A stretch of 64,000 bases of DNA. Source: Cryoendolithus antarcticus (lineage: Eukaryota > Ascomycota > Dothideomycetes > Cladosporiales > Cladosporiaceae). Each line of letters starts with the position of its first letter. Positions within the stretch are counted from its first letter, which is position 1. Under the pieces are notes generated by a model. The model did not search any database and had not been told where the DNA came from. It worked only from the letters and a program-made list of their open reading frames with translations. The stretch spans positions 868,001-932,000 of the forward strand of contig NAJO01000015.1 in assembly GCA_002077065.1 (NCBI GenBank). Direction: 5' to 3'. Shown piece by piece: positions 1 to 10,377 of this stretch. The position numbers were made by a program, and so were the translations under genes.

Positions 1-936
1 CATACTATCCTCTTCCTCCTTCTCGATCCTCGCAGCCTCCGCCTCTGCCTCTTGCAGCTCCTGCATCTCCACCTTCCGCTGTGCATTGCTCATCTGTCTC
101 GCCTTCAAGCCTTTGCGGATTGTGGCCACCTGCCCAGCCGCCCAAGCCGCCGGCGAAATGTCCTTCATGTACTCCGGTCGCTCGCTTCCAATGTTGAGCG
201 AAAGCACCATGCCGAGTCTTTTGAACAGCTGCCTGCTCGGTTCTGCGAAGATCGGGAACGGGCAGCCTGTCACAGCCTTATAGAAGGGGATCAGATTCGG
301 GCTTCCACACCCAATGACTATGATGCTCGTCGGCACCGGGATACTAAAGTAGTCGCTCATCGTGATACTGTCCGCCAGCGCTTTGAGGTATGCCTGGCAG
401 GCACCGCAGTAGAAGTGCCGCACAAAGACTAATAGTTGTCGTTGGTGCGTAGCCGTAGCCGGGTGGTAGAGCTGCCCGAACGGCATTGCAGTGCCGTCAG
501 AGGCATATATGGGGATGTTGTACGCTGCTGCCAGTGTTGCGCGGTCGGGACAAAGATCTGTGTTGGTCTCTGAGAGATCCTGGTCGGAGCGGAAGCGGGA
601 AAACCACTCGTCTGTGTCGACCACGTTCATCGTGCTCGGAGCTGCTGAGTGGTTGCCGCGGGTGATATTCGCACTGTGGTCCTTGTGTGGGAATTGTGCC
701 ATGGCCTCGATTGGTGAGTTGCTCACGCTCGTCTGCGCTGTGGAAGTCGTGGGCCGCTCGGAAAAAACTGAATCCGCAGTCGAAGCTCCCGAGGGACTAT
801 TGACGTGCGTGGTGCGCGAGAACATCTTCCGGTTTGGCATAGTGGTAGGCGATGTGGGTGCAGTGTGTGACGGAGGCGTGTACGGTCGTTCAAACCGCGA
901 GGCCCCCAGGGGGCTGACCTCACGCTTTTGTGCCAT
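1..936 (-). CDS. Peroxiredoxin-like (AhpC/TSA-type thioredoxin-fold) protein, C-terminus cut by window edge
   Basis: The frame reads from ATG at 936-934 to the left edge without a stop (312 codons visible). The first 100 or so residues are Ser/Thr/Pro-rich and probably disordered. A thioredoxin-like domain follows with the segment LVFVRHFYCGACQAYL, which carries a CxxC pair (C-G-A-C) at the place where AhpC/TSA-like PRXL2/AAED1 proteins have their redox cysteines. The visible end is a charged Glu/Ala/Arg helix. By family it is probably a thiol-disulfide or peroxide-handling protein; substrate and compartment are unknown. A second ATG at 630-628 (MNVVDTDEWF) could give a shorter product without the disordered leader. 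The fold call is fairly safe and the function is inferred. Confidence 0.72.
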   Translation of the reverse strand, partial: MAQKREVSPLGASRFERPYTPPSHTAPTSPTTMPNRKMFSRTTHVNSPSGASTADSVFSERPTTSTAQTSVSNSPIEAMAQFPHKDHSANITRGNHSAAPSTMNVVDTDEWFSRFRSDQDLSETNTDLCPDRATLAAAYNIPIYASDGTAMPFGQLYHPATATHQRQLLVFVRHFYCGACQAYLKALADSITMSDYFSIPVPTSIIVIGCGSPNLIPFYKAVTGCPFPIFAEPSRQLFKRLGMVLSLNIGSERPEYMKDISPAAWAAGQVATIRKGLKARQMSNAQRKVEMQELQEAEAEAARIEKEEEDSM

Positions 937-1940
937 GCTGGCTGTCTCAGCCGGACCGGGAATGCTTGGTGATCCTTTGTGTGGGTCGATAGCTGCGAGG
1001 ATGTGGAGTTTCAGGTGTCAACGGCTGAGGCGCTGAAGGACCTCCTAAGAAAATACGAAAGGAAAGGACCGTTGAGACAACTGTGCGCGACGACAGTAAG
1101 GAAGATGGAGATATTAGTGGAGAGATATGCAGGAAGGGCAAACGAAGATGGATGTCCTGCCGTAGAACCACACCTGGTCACCTTTGTGACCCTTCTTCCG
1201 TCACTTGTGCGGGCCATGGGTGCCCAGAGCGGCTGGTGGCGTATTGTCGATCATGCACTCAAATCGCATATGGCGTGGGCTGACAATACTGCAATGTTTT
1301 TCGTTCCTTGGCTACGGCGTACTGCGATCGAGAGCGCTATTGGGCCGTTCGACCGCAAATGCTCAACACATGGTGCGAACAGGCGACGGACAGTGCGTGC
1401 GTGCTTCTCCGAGATGATGCGGATGAGAGTGGATCGCAAGAATGATAATAATTGGCGATTGAAACAGCAAGCCGGGAACAGCACACCCGCAAACCCGCTG
1501 CGGGCGTGAACCGGCTAGAAGCCTTGGAAGTACCCAGGTGCCGATCGCTAAAGTATTGTACACGCCAGCCACGCAAGACGGCTGCATTCATTTCCATCTT
1601 GGGCATATTGCTCTCGGCACCCCATCTGCTGAACGAGCTGTCATGCAGCTAGGAGTGCTTGTGCAAGATACTGGGAAACGAGCTGAAGATGGAACATGCA
1701 GGTTGCCGTCGTCGTGTGAGACGGCCAGTGAGATGAGGCTGAGATCGGAGTGCCGTGAGTATGATTGACGTACAGTCCTACACAGTATCTACGTGAGCTT
1801 CCCAGCCGTACATGCAGCCAATTGCGGAAACCAGACGAACGCCGCTGCTAACCTTCCCTTCCATCCCCATCATCTGCGCACAATCTCATGCCTGTTTCAT
1901 GATCCAACACATCAACGCAATAAACACCCCGGCTCTTAGT
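937..1940. other. Intergenic spacer
   Basis: This lies between the 5' end of the peroxiredoxin-like gene and the 3' end of the membrane-protein gene. Frames on both strands are short and overlapping, without a family match or good splice signals. I see no gene; the right part is presumably the 3' UTR of the next gene and the left part the promoter of the first. Confidence 0.5.
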
Positions 1941-4167
1941 TCACCAACGGCCTCCGGCCATTCCCTCCTCAGCAGCCTTTCCACTGACCCACCTCCGCCT
2001 CCCACTCTGGTCAGGGATGCCATATGACCTCTCATCAGCAATGTCAGCTCCAGACCTGCTGATCACCCTACCTGGACCACCCTGATATGGTGTACGCTTG
2101 GGCGGCGAAGGCGAAGATGGCAAGCCGTATCCTCTAGCCCCTTGACCACCTCGCGGACTAGAACGCGGCGACGCTTGTTGAGGAACAGGAGCGTAGCCTG
2201 CAACGGTGTTGCGGATCCCTCGAGTGGCAGCTGCGAGGTCACCGTAATGCCGTACTTTGGGAGTGGCAGCTGAGGCTACACCGCCATCAAAAGCTTGGCG
2301 TTGAGCGAGAGGGGCCGGAGCGTACTTTTTGGCTGTCTCCAGAGATGGCGCAGACTCGGAGTAGACTGAGGACGCTTGTGTGTCTACGGTCGCGCGCGAG
2401 GCGGCTGTGAGGGAGCGGTTCACCGCGACTTCCTCGAGTGGAGCCCTGGCGTTTGGCGAGACGGTGTGCTCAGCCTTTGACTGGAGTGGCTCAGACGGGT
2501 CATCGTTCTCCGAGTCCGAGTCTTCTATCGCCAATGCAGATCGGGGAAAGCTCTGACGACGAACTGATTGTATGCGCAGCTCCTGCTGCTCGACAGGCGG
2601 AGTCGGAGGATTCATGCCTAGAGGCTGGTGCACGAAGGAGTCTTTGGACCTCATGGAAGTGAGCGTAGGCAGGCGGGGCTGTCGCTCGGGTTCTGGAGAA
2701 AAATCTGGAGAGGAGAGCAATACAGCTGTCTTGCCAATTCGAATCGGCGTGGAAAGTCGAGATTGGGCAGGCGAGTGAATTGGACTGCCACGCTCGTGTC
2801 CATCGTCAAGCGCATACCAGTTATCCTGCATGAGTGCTGTGCGTTGCTGTGAATCGACTGCAGCTTCTGTAGGCGCGGCGTTGGGAACAACTGCTGTGGA
2901 GGATCGGGGGCCGCTACCCGGCCTACTCATGACTGACTGCATAGATGCTGGTCTCGGCGACTTGAATCGCTCTGGGCCCATAGGCGGAGCTGGAAGCGGG
3001 CCATCCATGGTCTCGATGGAGGATCCGCGTTTGGTCGGACTCGATGAATTTGGTCGAGGATGCGATGCAAATGACTGATTTGACCCACGCATCGAAGGGT
3101 TTTGCTGGTACAGTGCCTGGTCTTCGAATTGTTGTCGGGACAAACGAGCGGACTGCGGGTTGTGCGGGTTGAAGCCGAGTTCTTCTCCGACGCGACTGTG
3201 ACGGAAAGGTACATTGCGGTCGTCAAGGGTCACTTTCGACATCCTTGCGTCGTTGACGTTGAGTGTACTGCCGCTCATGTAGCCCGGCTTCTGCGCCATG
3301 GACATTGTCGAAGCAGACGCCTCCGAGTTCTTGTATTGGTGCTTTGCTCCACGACGACTGCCCGTCAAGTTCTCTTCAAGTGGATTCATGTCGGGCGGCA
3401 GCTTGCCAATCTTGCGAAACACTACAACCAGGTAGATGTCGATCGCAATGCTGATCAAGTGTAGTCCTCCAGTGACGGCTGCCACCATGAAGGCTGCGAA
3501 CAATAGCTGCGTCGTGCTCCAGTCGCTGGGGAAGAAGCTGGTCCACCGATCTTCATTGCTGGCCGGCAAGACATAGTTCTGGTTTGCAAAGAGAGCGATG
3601 AAGACGTAGAAAGGAATGAGACAGCCATCCATGAACATGGCGAAGAGATGGTAGCTGGCGCTGGAGGCTGGCGTGCGGCCCTTCGCAGGGCGGACAAGAT
3701 GGTAGACGCCATACAAGGATAGCAGCATGTCGTAGGCGGGCTGTACAGTGTTAGCTGCGCATCCGACAGTCATCAGCCGTGGTCGATCATACCGGCACCC
3801 TCATGATCCACCCCTGCGCCGCCTGCACATTCTTGACGCATATCACACAGATCAATGCACCTGTCGCACCCAACAGCTGTAGCAATCGCAGCACAAACTG
3901 CACCCATCTGATAGCCTTCACTGCTTTCTTCGTATTCTTCGGCAGCGCCTTATGCTCGACCTGCGAGCCTTGTACTATCATATAGCTGTCAGGATGCTTG
4001 TTAAAGTCGATCAGTGGCCCATCCTGCTTCGGCCGCGGCTGCGAGGCCAGTGTCGCCTTGTCCCATGATGCTCTACTGGCCGCTTTGGGGTCGAAATCGG
4101 AGTATGGGTACGCGATCTGGCGGCGCGGCGCGGCCTCGTAGAGGTAGGGAGGGTCAGAGATACCCAT
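1941..4167 (-). CDS. Four-helix (MARVEL-like) membrane protein with long disordered tail
   Basis: Two exons: 4167-3793 (125 codons) and 3740-1941, giving 724 aa. The 52 nt intron (3741-3792) starts GTATGA, has a CTAAC branch site and ends TACAG, in phase 0. Residues 1 to about 85 are soluble. Four hydrophobic segments follow between about residues 88 and 240, including LLQLLGATGALICVICV, a segment around LFAMFMDGCLIPFYVFIALF, and a last one near VTGGLHLISIAIDIYLVVVF. The remaining 480 or so residues are Ser/Pro/Arg-rich and look disordered and phosphorylatable, with several SP and RxxS contexts. The topology resembles fungal MARVEL-type membrane proteins of plasma membrane or eisosome domains, but no diagnostic motif was seen, so the role is unassigned. 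It shares a 245 bp divergent promoter with the ferredoxin reductase gene. Confidence 0.8.
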
Positions 4168-4412
4168 GGCTAGCGAATGTATGGGGAGGATGAGATGATG
4201 TCAGCCAGTGGGAGGAATGTATCCAGCAATGTAGTTCGCCTGGTGCTTGGGTTTCGAGATCTTTGTTTAGATTGCCGGTTGCTATGCGGCGACGGGAATC
4301 TTGACCGAGCGATCGCGGGCCGACTAAGTCCGAGGTCACCGTTAATGAACTCCATCACATCTCGACACTGCGTCAGTGCAATCTTAACAACGACGGCGCG
4401 GTGCAGAATGCC

Positions 4413-6098
4413 ATGAATATGCAGGTGACGAAACGGATGCCATACGTGTGTTCTGCCTGCAGACGTGCGAAGGGCGCCATCAACCGTCATGCACTGAATC
4501 GGCATGGCGATGGAGCACGATACAGCACTGCAAGCGCGCAACGGCGGCCGATGCGCCTGGCCATCATTGGATCTGGACCAGCAGGCTACTACACGGCGTA
4601 CAGGATCATGAAGAAGATGCCAGGCTCATACATTGACATGTATGAGTCGCTGCCAGTACCATACGGACTCGTTCGATTTGGGGTCGCACCCGATCATCCT
4701 GAAGTCAAGGTAAGCACCAGCGCAAGACCTCGCCGGCGACTGGTCACTGATCGCTCACAGCCTTGACAGAAAAGCTCAGAGAACCTCGATGATGTGGCGA
4801 AGTGGCCGAACTTCAACTTCATTGGTAATATGCCCATAGGTGACGGCCCTGGTCGTTTGCCACTCAGGACTATCGCTGAGCAATACGATGCTTTGCTCTT
4901 CGCGTATGGAGCATCAAAGGACAAGACCTTGGGTATCCCCGGGGAAGATTTGCATGGCGTCGTCTCAGCTCGATCTTTCGTTGGCTGGTACAATGGACTG
5001 CCCGAGTACGACGATCTGAATCCAGACTTGCAGTCAAGCGACACAGCTGTGGTTATCGGACAGGGTAATGTAGCGCTAGATGTCGCGAGGACGTTACTTG
5101 CGCCTATCAAACATCTGCAAAGTACCGACATGTCGGAGCAGGCGATCGAGGCGTTGAGCAGAAGTCGCGTGACCAATGTCAAAGTCATCGGTCGGCGCGG
5201 ACCTCTACAGGCGCCGTACACCATCAAAGAGCTTCGTGAGCTGATGCATCTCCCTGAGACTGGCTTTGTCCCACCTCCAGAAGGGTGGGATGAGCTGATC
5301 GGTGTTGAGCGCAAGAAGCTGCCTCGACAGCTGAAGCGGATTGCTGAGCTGCTTGAGAAAGGCTCAAAGACACCACCCGAGCAAGCGATGAAGATGTGGC
5401 AACTCGGCTTTATGAGATCGCCTGTCGAGTTCCTGTCCTCTGACGGCAAAGGTCTTGATGCGATCGGGTTCGAGAGGACAGCGTATACCGCCGAGCCAAG
5501 CTCGGTGCTCGAGCAAGAAGACACACCGACACTTTCAGGTCCTCCTGCCGCATTGAACGCTCTCCGTGCACTCGGTGTGCGAAGCACAGGTGAGAAAGCA
5601 CTTGTGCACACGTCGCTTGCGTTCCGATCTGTGGGTTATAAGAGTGAGCCCTTGCCCGGGTTCGATGAGCTCGGAATTCCATTCGATCAAAAGCGTGGCA
5701 CCATACCGAATGATAAGTTTGGTCGAGTGCTACGCCCCGATCGCAGCCCGGAGGTCCCTCTGTCTGCTGCTCACTCACCTGGTATGTACTGCGCGGGCTG
5801 GGTCAAGCGTGGTCCAACGGGCGTGATCGCGAGTACTATGGACGATGCCTTCGCGTCGGCTGATACGGTAGTTATGGACTGGGAAGGCAATGCTCGGTTC
5901 AACGAGCTGGGCGGCGAGGGTGAAAAGGGTGGCTGGGACGCCGTCAAGCGGGCGGTGGATGCACGAGGTATTAGAAGCGTAAGCTGGGCAGACTGGGAGA
6001 AGATCGATGCTGAGGAACGGCGTCAAGGGATCGGGAAAGGAAAGGTGCGGGAGAAGATGCGTAGCATAACCGAGATGTTGCGATTTCTAGACGCCTGA
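4413..6098 (+). CDS. ARH1: Mitochondrial NADPH:adrenodoxin/ferredoxin oxidoreductase
   Basis: Two exons, 4413-4709 and 4770-6098 (541 aa). The 60 nt intron is in phase 0; its 3' end was set at CTTGACAG because this restores the alignment around the FNFIGN motif. The first in-frame ATG (4413) gives a basic, Ser/Ala-rich leader typical of a mitochondrial presequence. Family landmarks are the FAD-binding IIGSGPAGYYTAYRI (about residues 50-64), YGLVRFGVAPDHPEVK, the second nucleotide site IGQGNVALDVARTLL (about 195-210), and the C-terminal GWVKRGPTGVIASTMDDA. The enzyme passes electrons from NADPH through FAD to mitochondrial ferredoxin (Yah1). By family this serves Fe-S cluster assembly and haem A synthesis in the matrix. 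It is followed in tandem by another mitochondrial-type FAD enzyme. Confidence 0.96.
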
Positions 6099-6417
6099 GT
6101 AGGCAGTAAACATGTTCCATCAGCAACGATACGCTTACATGCTATAACCATGCTTCTGTCAATGCCGTGACAGGTCGTAGCCACGTCTAATCCGTGTGAG
6201 GGGAGGTAAGTATCACTACCTATTCCTCGTCTCGTAGATCCGAAGCTGGGGTCAACGTCAGACCTCCAGCTCAACCCCAATGGACCTGCAATGAACGTCC
6301 CACAAACGTCTTGTGGAGATACAGTCATACATCTTGACGCCTCGAAATGGGTTCTCCATAGGCGTTTATTCTCCAGCATGAGACCAATACTATTGTGTAC
6401 GGAGTGATACGAGCACA
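6099..6417. other. Intergenic spacer (tandem genes)
   Basis: 319 bp between the ARH1 stop and the L2HGDH start. No coding or RNA signal was seen; it should hold the ARH1 3' UTR and the L2HGDH promoter. Confidence 0.5.
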
Positions 6418-7745
6418 ATGTTTCCAAGCAAGAATGCGAAGCATCTTCGCCACCTCAGTCGTTGCTTTTCTACATCAACATTGAGACAAGCAGATTTCAC
6501 CCATGCGATTGTCGGAGGCGGCGCCGTTGGATTGGCAATCGCGAGGAAGTTGCAGCAACGAGATGGGGTCAGCACTGTGCTTATCGAGAAGCATGGCACC
6601 ATCGGGAGCGAGACGAGCAGTCGTAATTCTGAGGTAGACTCGTACACATAGCACGATATATTGAAGAACAATGTCTGACACACGAAGTGCAGGTCATTCA
6701 CGCAGGTCTCTACTACGGTCCTGATAGCCTCAAGACACGCCTCTGCCTCCGCGGCAAGGCGTTGATGTACGCTGCGTGCGAAAAGCACAATGTCCCATAC
6801 AAGAACTGCGGCAAATGGGTTGTCGCCCAGACCGACGAGCAGATGTCCGAGCTCCAGAAGGTCTACGATTTCGCCACTTCAATGAACATCCCCATTCGTT
6901 TTGTGCCCAAAGACGAAGCCACCCATCGCGAACCCGAAGTTCGGGCGGAAGCCGGTGTCCTTGAAAGCCCCAGTACCGGCATCGTAGATTCCCACGCTTT
7001 CATGCAATGGCTTCACGGCGAATTCGAGGAAGCTGGCGGCGATACTGCGCTTGCAAGTCCAGTGACTCGAATCGAGGCGCCTTCTCCTGGCAATCCGGAT
7101 TGGAAGATCTGGACTGCGCCGCCACCGGCTAGTCCACCTAGTGCTTCATCACCCACGCCTCAGACACCGAACTACAGTGCCGAAGAGGACGGCTCGTTCA
7201 TCACGGCAGAGACGATAGTGAATAGTGCTGGAAATTACGCATGCGCGGTCAACAATATGATTCTACCTGTTGATCGGCATCGAACGCCATTCTACGCTAA
7301 GGGATCGTATTTCAGCTACTCCAAGTCCTTTCCCAAACCATCGGTCTTGGTCTATCCAGCTCCTGTGCCCGGTCATGGAGGACTGGGCACCCATTTGACG
7401 GTCGATATGGCTGGTCGTGTACGCTTTGGTCCGGACGTGGAGTGGGTCAATAGTCCGACTGATCTTGCGCCTACACCGAATGCGGAGAGATTCAAGGCTG
7501 CATTAGAGGACATCCAGAAGTACCTCCCGGGGATCGATGTTGATGCTGTTGCTTTGGATTATGCGGGTATACGGCCGAAGCTTGGGAAGCTGGGAGCTGT
7601 CGCGAGTGGGAAGGGGTTCCAGGACTTCTATATCAAGAAGGAGGAGGGCTTCGAGGGTTTTATAAATCTATTGGGGATCGAAAGTCCGGGGTTGACCAGC
7701 AGTCTCGCTATTGCTGAGGAAGTCGAGCGGATTCTATATCGGTAG
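6418..7745 (+). CDS. L-2-hydroxyglutarate dehydrogenase (FAD-dependent, mitochondrial)
   Basis: Two exons, 6418-6633 and 6693-7745 (422 aa), joined over a 59 nt intron with a GTCTGACAC branch region. The junction restores SSRNSE|VIHAGLYYG, which is diagnostic of L2HGDH. The basic, Ser-rich first 28 residues look like a mitochondrial presequence. The dinucleotide fold HAIVGGGAVGLAIARKL (about 29-45) binds FAD. A C-terminal block contains AGIRPKLG and the substrate-domain signature INLLGIESPGLTSSLAIAEE. The enzyme oxidises L-2-hydroxyglutarate, a side product of malate dehydrogenase, to 2-oxoglutarate. An unusual Pro/Ser/Thr-rich stretch around 7105-7180 interrupts the catalytic domain and is probably a surface loop. 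The gene ends 58 bp from the convergent BTB gene. Confidence 0.94.
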
Positions 7746-7803
7746 TCTTCCAACAGGTCACGTCCTTAGTGCTGCCCACGAACCAAGTCGAGCACGCCTA
7801 AAG

Positions 7804-8527
7804 CTATAGACACACTGGATGGGAGCGATCGTGCTCGCGATAGTAGCACTTTGGCCGCGCCGCTGGGCCTTGTAGCATGATACTTTTCATGAGACCCAAA
7901 CCCTCGTCCACTAGGTCCTTGGCATAGCACTCAACCGTGTCCTTGATACCTGGCTGACCAGGAGCGAAGATCTTGAGCAGAGTTGGGTAGTGCACGAAGT
8001 AGTCCATGCACAGTCTGAAGAGGCCAGTATTCTCCTCTGTATTGGCTATGATGGAGTGCAAGACACTCGCAGTAGGATGTGGCACCCGGCTGGCAAGGTA
8101 CCCGAAGAGATTGTCGGCGACGTGATTTGCGGTCTCCTCATCTTTCAACCGTATTGCTAGTGCGTGGATCTGGGTATAAAGCCGCACATTTGCTCTCTCG
8201 GTAACTGTGGGCGGCAAGGCCAGATCGAGGACTCCGTTGTCCAGGTATTGTAGGTACGTCCTGAACGCCCCAGCCTCGTCCAACGGTAGCTTGAGCTCGT
8301 TGCGCAGCGGGTCGTAGCTCTCGTGCATCTTGATCGCAGATTTGAAGATGTTCGCGGGTGGTCTGAACTCCTCAGGCTGCGATGAGCTGTATCGATTACC
8401 GACAATGACTGTGATCGTATCGGTGAAGTCGAGCCTGCGCTTTTGTGTCACTCCTACAATGTAATATTCTTACACCCCGAGCTAATACTAACTTCCTACC
8501 CTCCCTGCTGGGTTCCTGGTCTGCCAT
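7804..8527 (-). CDS. BTB/POZ-domain protein
   Basis: Two exons: 8527-8500 (28 nt) and 8453-7804, giving 225 aa. The 46 nt intron (8454-8499) starts GTAGGA and ends TTGTAG. The open frame alone has no ATG, and this short first exon supplies MADQEPSRE. Residues 13-95 fit a fungal BTB/POZ fold: a strand DTITVIVGN, an exposed cysteine-free loop, an FKSAIKMHESYDP helix, then LPLDEAGAFRTYLQYLDNGVL. The C-terminal half is helical, as in the small BTB-only proteins abundant in Dothideomycetes. These may act as homodimers or Cullin-3 adaptors; no partner domain is present here, so the target is unknown. Confidence 0.78.
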
Positions 8528-8842
8528 CGCTACGCGACGCGAACGAGCGTCAGTGTCTCGAGCAGAGAAGACCAGGTTCAGCTGAGGCTCGCCGATAGAT
8601 GTGTAGCTAAACTAGACATGGCACAGCCAGCCACTCTGTTAGCGTGACACACTCGTGTCAGCACATGCTTCTGCATACACTTGTTGAAGTGAAGGCTCGA
8701 TGCCTGGGTATGCCGAGTCTTCAGTAGAGGCCGGGAAGGGTAGTAAGTGAGTGATCGCAATAATGACAGGAACTATCAAACTCCGTCGCCAAACCTAGGG
8801 ATCCAACACCTCAACTCCTGACTGGCGCCATGCTCAACGTCC
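8528..8842. other. Intergenic spacer
   Basis: 315 bp between the BTB gene start and the end of the next minus-strand gene. No convincing feature seen. Confidence 0.45.
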
Positions 8843-9916
8843 TCAGGTCTCCTCATCTTCGCTTTCACTCACAATCAGCTCAGGATACCCATTCTCTCCG
8901 ATGAGGCCAAGTCCTTGCATATTCATTGCCGTGGCCTTCACCGGTGCGCTCTGCGGTCCCTCCGGCACCTCGCGATCACAGGGATTGCTCGATTCGCCGC
9001 CATGCACCGGTACCTTCTTCTTGCCCTTAGCCTGACCCGCAGCCGCTCCATCGATGAAACTGTCTCTGGCCTTCAGCGTTACGTCGCCGTTCTCGATTAC
9101 TGCTAGCTCGGTGTATTCTTGCAGCCAAATCTCATTGCAGAGCCGCTCCTTCATGTCATCAAACACCTTGAGCCTGAGATTGTTGTCCAGACACTCTCGT
9201 AAAGCTAACGCGCGCTTTTCGGGTGTCGCAACGGCCGATGCCTCTAGGCTGGAATTTATGCCCAGCTCCTCGAGCTCGAAATTCTGCCATGTCCTCCTGG
9301 CGCGAAATGCTCGCTTCGCACGACTGATGAAAGTGCGAGCAATGGAGAAACGAAGTGTCATGTTCGGAGAGAAGGTCTGGTAGTCCTCCTCACGGCCTGC
9401 CAACAGGTTCCAATTGTCGATCTCATCGTCCACATCAGCGTCGCCTTCTTCCATGTCCATATTGGCTTTCCATTGCTTTCGCGAATCGGTCAGGTTGAGG
9501 AAGTCTGTTGGCGTCGGAGTCTCCCATTCATAGATCTTGAGGTAGAGCGGGCCGAGAGATGTGTTGCTTGTCTTTAGGCGCTTCATAGTCGTCGCCTGGG
9601 TGGGAGGTTCTGACTGAGCTGGACGATTTGGCTGAGGGGGAGGATTTGGTCGCACTGCAGGCTTTACGGGAGTTACTGGACCGGAAAAAGGAGAACTGTC
9701 GAGATTGGGGGCATTGTTAATGCCAGGAATGAAGCCATCAGCCTCCAGTGCTTTCTGTGATTTCCAGATGGTGCGATGACCGCGGCCCGTGAGTGGAATT
9801 TTTGGATCCATAGAAAGCTTTGCTAATGCTGATTGCTGACCTGTGGCTGCTCTCCAATTGATGCCGATGGAAATGACCACCCCGAATAAAGGTACTGTGT
9901 GAATGACGCGGACCAT
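8843..9916 (-). CDS. Uncharacterised protein, possible extra 5' exon
   Basis: A single long frame of 357 aa from ATG 9916 to the stop at 8843. I do not recognise the family. A short hydrophobic N-terminus (VPLFGVVISIGI) is followed by a Pro-rich segment (about 85-110). Next comes an acidic patch (MDMEEGDADVDDEIDNW), then a basic helical region (FISRAKRAFRARRTW) and an acidic tail ending SESEDEET. An internal ATG at 9811-9809 (MDPKIPLTGRG) could be the real start if the hydrophobic leader is not coding. Just upstream of 9916 the sequence reads like a 3' splice site (TTTTCATCGCAG), so a further 5' exon in 10000-10140 is possible. The ORF itself is likely real; its start is uncertain. Confidence 0.55.
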   Translation of the reverse strand: MVRVIHTVPLFGVVISIGINWRAATGQQSALAKLSMDPKIPLTGRGHRTIWKSQKALEADGFIPGINNAPNLDSSPFSGPVTPVKPAVRPNPPPQPNRPAQSEPPTQATTMKRLKTSNTSLGPLYLKIYEWETPTPTDFLNLTDSRKQWKANMDMEEGDADVDDEIDNWNLLAGREEDYQTFSPNMTLRFSIARTFISRAKRAFRARRTWQNFELEELGINSSLEASAVATPEKRALALRECLDNNLRLKVFDDMKERLCNEIWLQEYTELAVIENGDVTLKARDSFIDGAAAGQAKGKKKVPVHGGESSNPCDREVPEGPQSAPVKATAMNMQGLGLIGENGYPELIVSESEDEET

Positions 9917-10377
9917 GACTGCGATGAAAAGAAGCGATCATGTTATTGTGGTGATGTGGAAGTGACACCTTGTGGGAAACATGCCATTGGACTTGTGACG
10001 GAAGGTGCGCTTGACATACCTGAACGTTGATAGGATGTGACATCTTCCCATGATGTAAGTGTAGTGTATCTTGCTGCCGAGGGTGAGTGCATGAGTCCAT
10101 AAGAACGTATCGCCGTCCCATACAGGGTTCGGATTTGATACGACAATGCGTTACCTGCGTAGTTCGATGACCCTACAGAGAGGCTGTATGAGACGCAATC
10201 TGAGCATTCTGTGGGATACCAGACCCTCGTTGGCAGCGCGCAGCAAGGCTTTGTCCCTGTCAATGTTTGCTTCGTACCACGACAGATTTCAGATTTGGCA
10301 CAGAGAGGCTGAGTCTGAAGTCATCTTTGTGTTGGACTCTTGGTAAGTAGCGAGGTAATGAGTCCTGTCTCCCGTGA
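9917..10377. other. Spacer that may hold upstream exon(s) of the preceding gene
   Basis: On the minus strand a GTATGT donor near 10021 and a CGCAG acceptor near 9919 flank about 100 bp. Upstream of the donor, 10029-10136 stays open in a frame with protein-like composition (for example WDGDTFLWTHALTLGSK). The phases I tried do not give a unique join, so no exon is called. Confidence 0.3.

Noticed and set aside
979..1509. 176-codon plus-strand frame in the first spacer
   Set aside because: No homology to any family known to me, start codon not ATG-supported by context, and overlapping frames on the other strand are equally long; probably chance.
4694..5611. 305-codon frame antisense to ARH1
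   Set aside because: Shadow of the confirmed ferredoxin reductase exon; composition is Ser/Arg-rich as expected for an antisense reading.
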